DNA of 9,218 nucleotides from DASVFB01 sp036380275 (GTDB taxonomy: Bacteria; Actinomycetota; Thermoleophilia; Gaiellales; Gaiellaceae). Position 1 is the first letter of the stretch. Each line of letters opens with the position of its first letter. The DNA lies in contig DASVFB010000130.1 in assembly GCA_036380275.1 (NCBI GenBank), forward strand, positions 1 to 9,218. The letters are read 5' to 3'. The notes under the pieces are model-generated. The model did no database searches. It had not been told where the DNA came from and saw only the letters and a program-made list of their open reading frames with translations. Below, one piece after another: positions 1 to 6,210 of this stretch. The translations under genes and the position numbers were made by a program.

Positions 1-676
1 AGGTCCCCCGCGTCCAGTACGTGCCAATCGCCGTCGCCCGGACGAAAATGCCGGTCCCCCATTTGCTCGTCGATCCATCACCGGACGGGCCGGTGACATT
101 CCGACCGCCAGCGTTAAGTCCGTCGATTTCAAACACACACAGATTGCCTGGGCTTGCGCCAGGATTGCTTCCGTTGCCGGTGCAGCCAGCGGGTGTCGCT
201 GCGCCCTCGTTGATGAAGTGTGCCGTTGGTGCTGCGGCGAGCGGATAGACGAACGATATTTCGCTCGTGGCCAGATCGAAGGCGGCCGGAGCAGTAGCGC
301 CTGCCCAGAACCAGCCGCGGATCGTCTGGCCTGCGGGAAGCACAACCGGAAACGGACCTGCGGGCCCGGTTGCGCCCACCGCGCCAGCCGCGCCGGCCGC
401 GCCGGCAGGCCCGGTCGCGCCGACGGCGCCTGCGGCGCCTGCTGGGCCCGGCGCACCGACGGCGCCACGTGCGCCTCGATTGCCCTTCAGAGCCTTCACC
501 GCCTTCTTGGACAGGTCGGCCTTCTGGAGCGACCCGTTGATCACCGAAGCGGAGTTGACGCTGTTCTTCGGAGCGAGAGCAACGGCGGCATAGCCCGTCC
601 CCCCGAGCGCCAGAAACAACGCGGCGAGCGAAATGATGGTGGCCAAAGACGGCCTACGTCTGACGATGCGATGCAA
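1..676 (-). CDS. Collagen-like repeat protein, N-terminal 225 residues (cut by left edge)
   Basis: This frame is open from a TTG at 676-674 to the window edge with no stop. The start is chosen because AGGGGGAGG (682-690) lies 5 nt upstream and no ATG or GTG is in frame nearby. In order: a basic N-terminus (HRIVRRR, residues 2-8); one hydrophobic segment (about 11-35, with ALGGTGYAA), either a signal peptide or a membrane anchor; a polar linker (NSVNSASVINGSLQKADLS, 38-56); 15 uninterrupted Gly-X-Y triplets (65-109) rich in Ala, Val, Thr and Pro; then a C-terminal domain from about residue 110 with two cysteines (C165, C180) that could form a disulphide. This is the plan of exported bacterial collagen-like proteins, in which Gly-X-Y tracts can form a triple helix beside a folded domain. 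The function is unknown; a surface or structural role is inferred. The C-terminal end lies outside the window. It is probably transcribed separately from the aminotransferase, 97 bp upstream. Confidence 0.85.
   Translation of the reverse strand, partial: MHRIVRRRPSLATIISLAALFLALGGTGYAAVALAPKNSVNSASVINGSLQKADLSKKAVKALKGNRGARGAVGAPGPAGAAGAVGATGPAGAAGAAGAVGATGPAGPFPVVLPAGQTIRGWFWAGATAPAAFDLATSEISFVYPLAAAPTAHFINEGAATPAGCTGNGSNPGASPGNLCVFEIDGLNAGGRNVTGPSGDGSTSKWGTGIFVRATAIGTYWTRGT
350..484 (-). repeat. Gly-X-Y (collagen-like) codon repeat, 15 triplets
   Basis: Fifteen consecutive 9-bp units, each opening with a GGN glycine codon on the minus strand, encode residues 65-109 of the collagen-like protein. 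Common units are GAA, GAV, GAT and GPA. The first three triplets (GNR, GAR, GAV) are more polar than the rest. Near-identical GC-rich units make length change by replication slippage plausible, as in other bacterial collagen-like genes. Confidence 0.85.
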
Positions 677-681
677 GACGG

Positions 682-690
682 CCTCCCCCT
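682..690 (-). promoter_or_regulatory. Strong Shine-Dalgarno sequence for the collagen-like gene
   Basis: The minus strand reads AGGGGGAGG here, then five bases, then TTG at 676-674. It contains a full GGAGG core at good spacing. It is the clearest ribosome binding site I see in the window and it decides the TTG start of the gene. Confidence 0.7.
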
Positions 691-695
691 TCCAA

Positions 696-716
696 GGGCC
701 GGTCCCTCCCCGGCCC
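696..716 (-). promoter_or_regulatory. Leader hairpin upstream of the collagen-like gene
   Basis: On the minus strand a perfect 7-bp stem (GGGCCGG / CCGGCCC) encloses a 7-nt loop, GGAGGGA. It ends 5 nt before the Shine-Dalgarno sequence at 682-690. The loop itself looks like a Shine-Dalgarno sequence. It could be a leader structure affecting translation or mRNA stability, or a stem ending the aminotransferase transcript, but no T-run follows, which argues against a classical intrinsic terminator. The inverted repeat is seen directly; its function is unknown. Confidence 0.45.
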
Positions 717-773
717 GGCGTATAGGCATCGATCCTCGCGCGTCCGCCGGACGAGGTCAAGCCCACGATGGGG

Positions 774-1925
774 CTATCGCAGAGCGGCGGCGAGGCGCTC
801 GAGCCCAAGATCGATGACCTCGTCAGGCGTCGCAAGCGACAGACGAGCCCACCCCGCACCCGCGGGGCCGAACCCTTCGCCGGGAGCGACGACGAGCCGC
901 CGCTCCTCGAGCAGCCGCGACGGCGTCAGGTCATCGGGCAGACGAATCCATACGTAGAACGTGCCCTCACACGGCGCGGCGAGGTCGCCCACGGTTGCCA
1001 GCACTCGGTCGCGCCGGCGCTCGTAGAGGTGCGCGCGCTCGGCGACCGTCTCCTGCGGGCCCTTGAGGGCTGCGATCCCCGCCTGCTGGATCGGTGTGAA
1101 GATTCCGGCGCGGACGTGGTCCTGCAGCGTCGTCATGCGCGCGACGAGCTCGTCGTTGCCGACGACGAACCCGAGCCGCCAGCCGGCCATGCCGAAGCTC
1201 TTCGACATCGAGAAGAGCTCGACCCCGGCTTCGCGAGCGCCCGGCTCGGCAAGGAAACTGCTCGGCCGCCGCCCGTCGAAGACGAGGTCGCCGTACGCGA
1301 AGTCGTGGATGATCGCCGCGCCCGTCTCACCCGCGAACGCGATCGCCTCCGCGAACGCGCCGTCACGAACGGCAGCGGCCGTCGGGTTCGACGGATAGTT
1401 GAGGAAGACGGCGGCAACGCGCTCGCGCGGAACGAGATCGAAGCGCGGCGCGAACCCGCGTTCGGCGTCGAGCGGCAGCAACCCGAGCTCCGCTCCGGCT
1501 AGCGCGATCCCCGACGGGTAATCCGGGTAATACGGGTCCGGCAGCAAGACCGTGTCCCCGCGCTCGGCGAGGCAGAGGACGAGCTCGACGAGCGCCGATT
1601 TCGTGCCCGGGATGACCGCCACCTCGCTTTCGGGATCGATCGCGACGCCGTAGTGCTGCGCATAGCGGTCGGCGATCGCGAGCCGCAGCTCGGCCAGGCC
1701 CGCGAACGGCGCGTACCCGTGCACGCGCGCTGTCTGCTCCCGCGCCGACTCGACGAGCGCCTCGATCACGTGCGGCGGCGGCGGCACGTCGGGATTACCG
1801 CGGCCGAGATCGACGAGCGGCTCGCCGTCCTGCGTGGCTGCGTCCTGCACCTGCGCGAGCAAGCGCATGAAGTACTGCTCGGGAAGGCGGTCGAGCCGGT
1901 TCGGGCGCTTCACGGCGCCGAGCAT
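774..1925 (-). CDS. Class I/II PLP-dependent aminotransferase (LL-diaminopimelate/alanine aminotransferase-like)
   Basis: A fold-type I, pyridoxal-phosphate-dependent aminotransferase of 383 residues, a normal length for the family. Visible landmarks: substrate-side GRGNPD (41-46) and YAPFAGLAELRLAIADRY (71-88); PGTKSAL (106-112) in the phosphate-binding region; the proline/tyrosine stretch LLPDPYYPDYPSG (127-139); NYPSNPT (176-182) with the cofactor asparagine N180; D208 and Y211 in HDFAYGDL; Schiff-base lysine K242 in SMSKSFGMAGWRLGF; and R361 in WARLSLA for the substrate carboxylate. SMSKSF-MAGWR-GF is typical of LL-diaminopimelate, succinyldiaminopimelate and alanine aminotransferases, so the substrate stays open. 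The ATG at 1925 is chosen because similarity begins just after it; a GTG at 1913 is also possible and the frame is open to 2075. Neither start has a good ribosome binding site. It follows the methyltransferase by 82 bp and is less tightly coupled than the genes upstream. Confidence 0.88.
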   Translation of the reverse strand: MLGAVKRPNRLDRLPEQYFMRLLAQVQDAATQDGEPLVDLGRGNPDVPPPPHVIEALVESAREQTARVHGYAPFAGLAELRLAIADRYAQHYGVAIDPESEVAVIPGTKSALVELVLCLAERGDTVLLPDPYYPDYPSGIALAGAELGLLPLDAERGFAPRFDLVPRERVAAVFLNYPSNPTAAAVRDGAFAEAIAFAGETGAAIIHDFAYGDLVFDGRRPSSFLAEPGAREAGVELFSMSKSFGMAGWRLGFVVGNDELVARMTTLQDHVRAGIFTPIQQAGIAALKGPQETVAERAHLYERRRDRVLATVGDLAAPCEGTFYVWIRLPDDLTPSRLLEERRLVVAPGEGFGPAGAGWARLSLATPDEVIDLGLERLAAALR

Positions 1926-1930
1926 AGGGC

Positions 1931-1950
1931 GGGGCGGATCTCTCCGCCCC
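1931..1950 (-). promoter_or_regulatory. GNRA-loop hairpin just upstream of the aminotransferase start
   Basis: On the minus strand GGGGCGGA and TCCGCCCC form a perfect 8-bp stem closed by GAGA, a GNRA tetraloop. It ends 5 nt before the ATG at 1925. There is no T-run, so it is a poor intrinsic terminator for the upstream methyltransferase. The only Shine-Dalgarno-like bases (GGAGAGA) are in the stem and loop. A translational control element, an mRNA-stabilising stem or a processing barrier are the likelier readings. The structure is seen; the function is inferred. Confidence 0.45.
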
Positions 1951-2007
1951 GACTCGGGACGTCCAGGACGGTGCAACCGCTCCGTGAACGTTCCGTGTTC
2001 GTCGAGA

Positions 2008-2610
2008 TTAACTCTTGACCGCCAAAAGAGAGGCCCCGCGCCCGGCAGAAAGCTCCGCAAATTCCGCGAATCCACGGCGGCCGAGCTCGGCGCGCAAACG
2101 CTCGGGAGGCACGTAGATCGGCGTCTCGTCGCCGGCCGAGTAGGCGATCAACACGTGCCCGCTCGGCGCAACGATACGGGCAAGCTCGTCGAAGAACGGG
2201 ATCATGTTTCCGAGCGTAACCAGGTCGAAGGCGCCGTCACCGAACGGAAGCTTCTGCGCATCCGCCACCTGGTATGTGATCCGCGGCGAATCGGTGATCC
2301 GTCGCGCCTCCTCGATCATCTGCGTCGCTATGTCGGCGCCGACGACCTCCGCCTCGGGAAACCGCTCGGCAACAAGACGCGCAACCGCGCCCGTGCCCGT
2401 GCCGAGATCGAGCACGCGATGCGGCGGTGATGCGAGCGCGTCGAGACCCGCTTCGACGGGCGCGAGCGTGTCCGACATGCGTATCCCCTCCCAGACAGGC
2501 GCCAGCTTGTCGAACTGCGCGCGCATCGGCAGCCGGAGGATCCGCCACAACGCGGGCCACCGGACAACGGCGTCCGTGACGATGCGTGCGAAGCGCTGGC
2601 CGAACGTCAT
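2008..2610 (-). CDS. Class I SAM-dependent methyltransferase (UbiE/BioC-like, Methyltransf_11 type)
   Basis: A 200-residue Rossmann-fold methyltransferase. Residues 1-45 are a helical, basic lead-in (MTFGQRFARIV, then AQFDKLAPVWEGIR) that usually forms the substrate lid. Motif I is VLDLGTGTGA (66-75), the SAM-binding glycine loop. The acidic residue after strand 2 is D93 in VGADIATQMIEEAR, and VADAQKLPFGDGAFDLV (115-131) gives the adenine-contacting D117 and motif IV. It ends soon after the strand GHVLIAYS (151-158) with a short C-terminal part, making it smaller than MenG/UbiE (about 230 residues). The start is an ATG overlapping the stop of the SAM hydroxide adenosyltransferase gene (ATGA), so translational coupling is likely. 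The substrate is unknown: a quinone or tetrapyrrole intermediate would suit the operon, but nothing in the sequence settles it. Confidence 0.88.
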   Translation of the reverse strand: MTFGQRFARIVTDAVVRWPALWRILRLPMRAQFDKLAPVWEGIRMSDTLAPVEAGLDALASPPHRVLDLGTGTGAVARLVAERFPEAEVVGADIATQMIEEARRITDSPRITYQVADAQKLPFGDGAFDLVTLGNMIPFFDELARIVAPSGHVLIAYSAGDETPIYVPPERLRAELGRRGFAEFAELSAGRGASLLAVKS

Positions 2611-3419
2611 GGCTGCTCCAGGTGGAGAAGCACGTGCTGGCCGGGCTGCGCCGCGAACATGTCCGCCGCGCTTCCTCGGTTGATCGCGATCGCGATGTTG
2701 CGATACGAGTCTTCGTAGAGGACGATCTCGCCCGGTCGCGCATCGGCGTACGTCCGCGCCGCCGTCGCGTAGTAGCGCTCACCCGCGAGCTCGAGCTCGA
2801 AGCGCGTACCGGGGACGACACCGACCCGGTCGAGGTCGTCGCGCGTCATGTTGAGCTGCATGTTCCCGAAGCGATCGACGTACAGCACGGTCGCGTCGAC
2901 GACGCCGCTGCCCACGACCGGAGTCGGGAGGTCGAGACGTACGAGGGCGTCCGGCGACAGCGGAGGTCCGAGCTCCGCGGGCTCGACGCCGAGCGCGAGG
3001 TGAGCGGCGGCGGGCGAGAACAGATCCCGGCCGTGGAACGTCCTCGAAACCGGTTCGAGTGCGTAGGCAGGATTTGCGAGCTCGTGCGCGCTCTCGATTC
3101 CACCGAGCTCAGCGGCAGGCACGAGGAGCCCGTTGTCGGGGCCGACGAACAGCTCGCCGTCGGCGTCGCGAATGATCACGGGTCGCCTGGTTCCGCCGAC
3201 TCCTGGATCGACGACGGCAAGGTGGACGCCGGACGGCAGGTACCGAAGCGTGTTGCGCAGGATCAGCGCGCCCGGCAGGACGGCCTGAGGCGCGATGCCG
3301 TGTGTGACATCGATGACCCCGACGTCAGGCGCGATGCGCTTCATCACGCCGTGACACGTCCCGACGAAGTCGTCGGTCAGGCCGAAGTCGGACAGAAACG
3401 AGATGAAGCGGCGTTTCAC
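2607..3419 (-). CDS. S-adenosylmethionine hydroxide adenosyltransferase (SAM hydrolase, DUF62 family)
   Basis: A 270-residue member of the SAM-hydroxide adenosyltransferase family, which uses water to split SAM into adenosine and L-methionine and is the non-halogenating relative of fluorinase and chlorinase. The N-terminal domain opens with FISFLSDFGLTDDFVG (5-20), with D11 and D16 at the ribose-binding positions. The family's Asp-Arg-His triad appears as D71 (VVDPGVGG), R78 (TRRPVI) and H129 (TFHGRD), with the expected spacing. VGPDNG (92-97) and the C-terminal-domain signature YVDRFGNMQLN (180-190) are also clear. The long loop typical of fluorinases appears absent. The GTG start overlaps the hemD stop (GTGA) and the stop overlaps the methyltransferase ATG, so it is embedded in the operon. 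The cellular role of this family is poorly understood; control of SAM or adenosine levels is one idea. Confidence 0.92.
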   Translation of the reverse strand: MKRRFISFLSDFGLTDDFVGTCHGVMKRIAPDVGVIDVTHGIAPQAVLPGALILRNTLRYLPSGVHLAVVDPGVGGTRRPVIIRDADGELFVGPDNGLLVPAAELGGIESAHELANPAYALEPVSRTFHGRDLFSPAAAHLALGVEPAELGPPLSPDALVRLDLPTPVVGSGVVDATVLYVDRFGNMQLNMTRDDLDRVGVVPGTRFELELAGERYYATAARTYADARPGEIVLYEDSYRNIAIAINRGSAADMFAAQPGQHVLLHLEQP

Positions 3420-4054
3420 GATGACGACGCTAACGCCTCGACGGCCGCGACGAGCCCGTCGAGATCGTGTGTGAACGCCTCTGCGACGACGGTCAAGCCG
3501 ACGCTCGCGGCGACGCGCGACGTTTGCGGGCCGATCGACACGGCAGGCGCGCGGCCGCCGATGCCCGCGTACGCGCGCGCGGCGGAACCGGAGGCGAGCA
3601 CCACGACGTCACCGTCGGGCGGATCCGGTGCGAGAAGCCGCGTCGCATACAGCGGCACGAAGTCGGCTCCGAGCGCGTCGATGGGTCCGCGCCGCGAGTT
3701 CTCGGCCGCCGCGAAGAGCACGCGGCCTGCGGGCCGCGGAAACTCGGCGAGCAGCCCGTCTTGTGACGAGACCCGCGCGACGAAGCTCGGCTCGAGCCCG
3801 TGCTCGCGCAACCGCTCGGCGGTGCCCGGGCCGACGGCGGCGAGCTTCGGCAGGTTGCGCCCCCGGCGCGCGATCTCGTCCGCTCCGTTGGGACTGGTCA
3901 CGACGACCCAGTCGTACCCTTCCGCGTCGATCGGCTCGTCGGACGTGCGCTCGATCTCGATCAGCGGGCACTCGACCACTTCGTGTCCCGTGAGCTCGAG
4001 TCGCGTAACAAGCGGCCCAGCCTGGTCGCGCGGTCGCGTGACGATCACCTTCAT
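3416..4054 (-). CDS. hemD: Uroporphyrinogen-III synthase
   Basis: Catalyses cyclisation of hydroxymethylbilane with inversion of ring D to give uroporphyrinogen III, in the cytoplasm. The sequence is poorly conserved family-wide, but the landmarks fit: VTRPRDQAGPL (5-15) at the N-terminus, an acidic/hydrophobic strand ending in CPLIEIE (29-35), VVVTSPNGAD (50-59), LAAVGPGTAERLREHG (71-86), and in the second domain AVSIGPQTSRVAASVGL (171-187) followed by a short C-terminal helix. At 212 residues it is shorter than the usual 240-260, with compact linkers but no missing domain. The ATG overlaps the hemC stop (ATGA) and the gene ends in a GTGA overlap with the SAM hydroxide adenosyltransferase gene. 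The position directly after hemC supports the call more strongly than the sequence alone would. Confidence 0.92.
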   Translation of the reverse strand: MKVIVTRPRDQAGPLVTRLELTGHEVVECPLIEIERTSDEPIDAEGYDWVVVTSPNGADEIARRGRNLPKLAAVGPGTAERLREHGLEPSFVARVSSQDGLLAEFPRPAGRVLFAAAENSRRGPIDALGADFVPLYATRLLAPDPPDGDVVVLASGSAARAYAGIGGRAPAVSIGPQTSRVAASVGLTVVAEAFTHDLDGLVAAVEALASSS

Positions 4055-4881
4055 GACGCCGCAGCAAGCGTGGCGAGCTCACGACCAAGCGCCTCCGGGT
4101 CGCCACCGGTCACTCGGCGAACCCACGATCCGTCTTCGGCGGCGATCAGGCCGGTGAGCGTCGATCCGTCGTGGAACGCAGCCACCGGCGCGAGGCAGCC
4201 GCCGCCCACCGCCGCGACGCACTGCCGCTCCGCCTCGACGCGGCGCCGCGTCTCGGCGTGGTCCAGCGGCTGCACCAAGTCCTTCTCGCCGATGCGCACC
4301 TGTAGGGCGAGCGCACCCTGTCCCGCCTCGGGCAACAACTCAGCGGGAGCGAAGCGCCTGCCGATCTCGTCTCCGAGCCCAAGTCGGTCGAGGCCGCACG
4401 CGGCGAGCACGATCGCGTCGAGGCCGCGCTCGCCGCGCTTGCGCAACCGCGTGTCGATGTTGCCGCGCAGCGGCTCGATCGACAAATCGGGCACGAGTGC
4501 GAGCAGTTGCGCGCGTCGGCGCACCGACGCCGTGCCGACGCGCATGCCCGGCCGCAGCTCACTGGCGCCGCAGAGCGCGTCACGCGGGTCCTCGCGTTCG
4601 AGGTAGGCGCCGACCGCGAGCCCGTCCGCGTCGGTCGACGTCATGTCCTTGGCGGAATGCACTGCAACGTCGACCCGCCCTTCGAGCAGCGCCTCCTCGA
4701 GCTCCTTGACGAACACACCGCGCGAACCGATCTCGCCGAACGGCTTCGTGCGGTCGCGATCGCCCGCGGTTGTGATCGGCACGAGCGCGATCTCCAGGCC
4801 TGGGCGACGCAGACGTTCGGCGGCGAGGCCGGCCTGGGTGAGCGCGAGCCTACTGCCGCGGGAGCCGATGCGTACGAGCAC
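4051..4881 (-). CDS. hemC: Hydroxymethylbilane synthase (porphobilinogen deaminase)
   Basis: Polymerises four porphobilinogen units into hydroxymethylbilane on a covalent dipyrromethane cofactor. With the GTG at 4881 as start the protein has 276 residues. Key segments: RIGSRGSRLALTQA (4-17); KPFGEIGSRGVFVKELEEAL (46-65); VAVHSAKDM (72-80) with the catalytic aspartate D79; GTASVRRRAQLL (116-127) and LRGNIDTRLRK (138-148), the arginine-rich substrate-binding strands; LPEAGQGALALQVR (183-196); and the cofactor cysteine C229 in GGGCLAP. The length is slightly under the usual 300-310. The frame is open further upstream to a GTG at 4938, which would add 19 Arg/Ala-rich residues. I prefer 4881 because family members begin at about this point, but neither GTG has a good Shine-Dalgarno sequence. 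It lies 120 bp after hemA (63 bp with the longer start), one of only two real gaps in the gene run, and ends in an ATGA overlap with hemD. Confidence 0.95.
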   Translation of the reverse strand: MLVRIGSRGSRLALTQAGLAAERLRRPGLEIALVPITTAGDRDRTKPFGEIGSRGVFVKELEEALLEGRVDVAVHSAKDMTSTDADGLAVGAYLEREDPRDALCGASELRPGMRVGTASVRRRAQLLALVPDLSIEPLRGNIDTRLRKRGERGLDAIVLAACGLDRLGLGDEIGRRFAPAELLPEAGQGALALQVRIGEKDLVQPLDHAETRRRVEAERQCVAAVGGGCLAPVAAFHDGSTLTGLIAAEDGSWVRRVTGGDPEALGRELATLAAAS

Positions 4882-5001
4882 GGCAGCTCGAAGAACCGGG
4901 CCTCGTCTGGCCGCACTTGATGCGCCACGGCCGAACACGCACGAACGCGCTCGGGACTTGCACAGGGAGCGGCCGACCGGTCAGTCCGCGTACGGCCTGC
5001 G

Positions 5002-6210
5002 TCATCGCTCGTCCTCGAGTCCGAACAAATGCCGCACCGCGTCAGCATAGAGGACCGCGTCAGATGCCGCGGCTGCCTCTTTCATGCGCACCGTCGGCAG
5101 ATGCAAGAGCTTGTTCACGATCTGCGACGTGATCGACTCGACGGCCGCACGTTCACGCTCGCTCAGCTTCGCCTTCGACAACTCCGCGGAGCGGATCGCC
5201 TCCGCGCGCGCACGCAGAGAGGCGATGGTCGGCACGACTTCGAGCGACGCCTGCCACGCGCGGAACCGCTCAGCCTCGCCCGCGACAATCGCCTCGGCGC
5301 GTTCGGCTTCGCGCCGCCTTCCCGAGAGACTTGCTTCGACCACAGCCTCGAGATCGTCGATGTCGTACAGGTAGCAGCCGTCGATCTCGTTCACTGCAGG
5401 ATCGATGTCGCGTGGGACAGCAAGGTCGATGAGGAAGAGCGGCCGCCCCTTGCGCTCGCGCACGTCGTCGGGGCCGATCAAGAACCCGGGAGCGCTCGTG
5501 CACGCGACGGCGACGTCGGCAGAGACAAGCTCGTCCGCGAGCCGCTCGATCGGCACAGCGGTCGCGCCGATCTTGCTCGCGAGCTCGCGGCCACGCTCGT
5601 CGGAGCGGTTCGCAACGGCGACGAACTCCGCCCCGCGCGCGGCAAGACCCCGGGCGACGAGCTCGCCGACCTTGCCGGCGCCGACAATGAGCACGCGCCG
5701 GCCGCTGAGGTCGCCGAACACCTGCTGAGCGAGCGCCGCGCCTGCGGAAGACACCGATGCCGGGCTCTCCGCGATCGTCGTCTGTGCGCGCGCCTTCTTG
5801 CCTGCGTGCAGTGCATCGTGAAAGAGCCGGTTCAGAAGCGAGCCCGGCGCACCGGCTTCGTACGCAGCACGAACCTGGCCGAGGATCTCGCCCTCGCCGG
5901 GCACGAGGGAATCGAGCCCCGCAGCGACGCGAAAGAGATGCAACGCAGCTGCCTGATCCGCGAGGCGATACGACAGCGCAGCGACCTCGTCGCCGCCGAG
6001 CGCGCGCAACGCCTCGAGCGCCCGACCCTCGGCGTCGTTGCCAACGGCGTACAACTCAGTGCGGTTGCACGTCGAGAGGCACACGCATTCGCCGCCGCCC
6101 TCCGCGAGCTCACGCGCGAGGGCCGCAGACTGTCTCACGTCGAGCGCGACGCGCTCGCGCACTTCGACAGGCGCGTGACGGTGCGAGATGCCGACCAAGA
6201 CGAGCCTCAT
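5002..6210 (-). CDS. hemA: Glutamyl-tRNA reductase
   Basis: First committed enzyme of the C5 tetrapyrrole pathway: NADPH-dependent reduction of glutamyl-tRNA(Glu) to glutamate-1-semialdehyde. The 402 residues are close to the usual 410-450. The catalytic domain has LVGISHRHAPVEVRER (5-20) and the active-site cysteine C48 in LSTCNRTELYAV. Next come LFRVAAGLDSLVPGEGEILGQVR (92-114), the strongest family signature, and KARAQTTIAESPASVSSAG (139-157). The NADPH-binding domain has VLIVGAGKVGELVARGL (173-189) and ANRSDERGRELA (200-211), then FLIDLAVPRDIDP (259-271). The C-terminal helical dimerisation domain includes LRARAEAIRSAELSKAKL and HLPTVRMKEAA. The ATG overlaps the upstream membrane-protein stop (ATGA). 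hemL, the next pathway enzyme, is not in the window. In other bacteria HemA is feedback-controlled by haem through protein stability; nothing here shows that. Confidence 0.97.
   Translation of the reverse strand: MRLVLVGISHRHAPVEVRERVALDVRQSAALARELAEGGGECVCLSTCNRTELYAVGNDAEGRALEALRALGGDEVAALSYRLADQAAALHLFRVAAGLDSLVPGEGEILGQVRAAYEAGAPGSLLNRLFHDALHAGKKARAQTTIAESPASVSSAGAALAQQVFGDLSGRRVLIVGAGKVGELVARGLAARGAEFVAVANRSDERGRELASKIGATAVPIERLADELVSADVAVACTSAPGFLIGPDDVRERKGRPLFLIDLAVPRDIDPAVNEIDGCYLYDIDDLEAVVEASLSGRRREAERAEAIVAGEAERFRAWQASLEVVPTIASLRARAEAIRSAELSKAKLSERERAAVESITSQIVNKLLHLPTVRMKEAAAASDAVLYADAVRHLFGLEDER

Noticed and set aside
267..593. Plus-strand Pro/Ala-rich open frame with APTAPAAPAAPAGP-type repeats
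   Set aside because: It is the reverse-strand shadow of the Gly-X-Y tract. The minus-strand frame has a strong ribosome binding site, an export-type N-terminus and a sensible C-terminal domain.
719..760. Promoter for the collagen-like gene (TTGACC at 755-760 with TATACG at 719-724)
   Set aside because: Both hexamers look good singly, but the 30-bp spacing is far from the usual 16-19, and at 17 bp only a poor GAGGAT is found.
760..776. Intrinsic terminator at the end of the aminotransferase gene (AGCCC…GGGCT hairpin on the minus strand)
   Set aside because: The stem is short with a bulge, overlaps the stop codon and is followed by only two T residues.
1926..2075. N-terminal extension of the aminotransferase by 50 residues
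   Set aside because: It would run into the methyltransferase gene, contains the GNRA hairpin, and has no similarity expected of aminotransferase N-termini.
2607..3419. Fluorinase or chlorinase identity for the DUF62 protein
   Set aside because: The protein keeps the Asp-Arg-His triad of the water-using family and seems to lack the extra loop of fluorinases.
2586..4157. Long plus-strand open frame (523 codons) opposite hemD, the SAM hydrolase and the methyltransferase genes
   Set aside because: Composition is Arg/Ala/Asp-rich with no recognisable domain, and it lies antisense to three well-supported genes. High-GC codon use leaves few stops in antisense frames.
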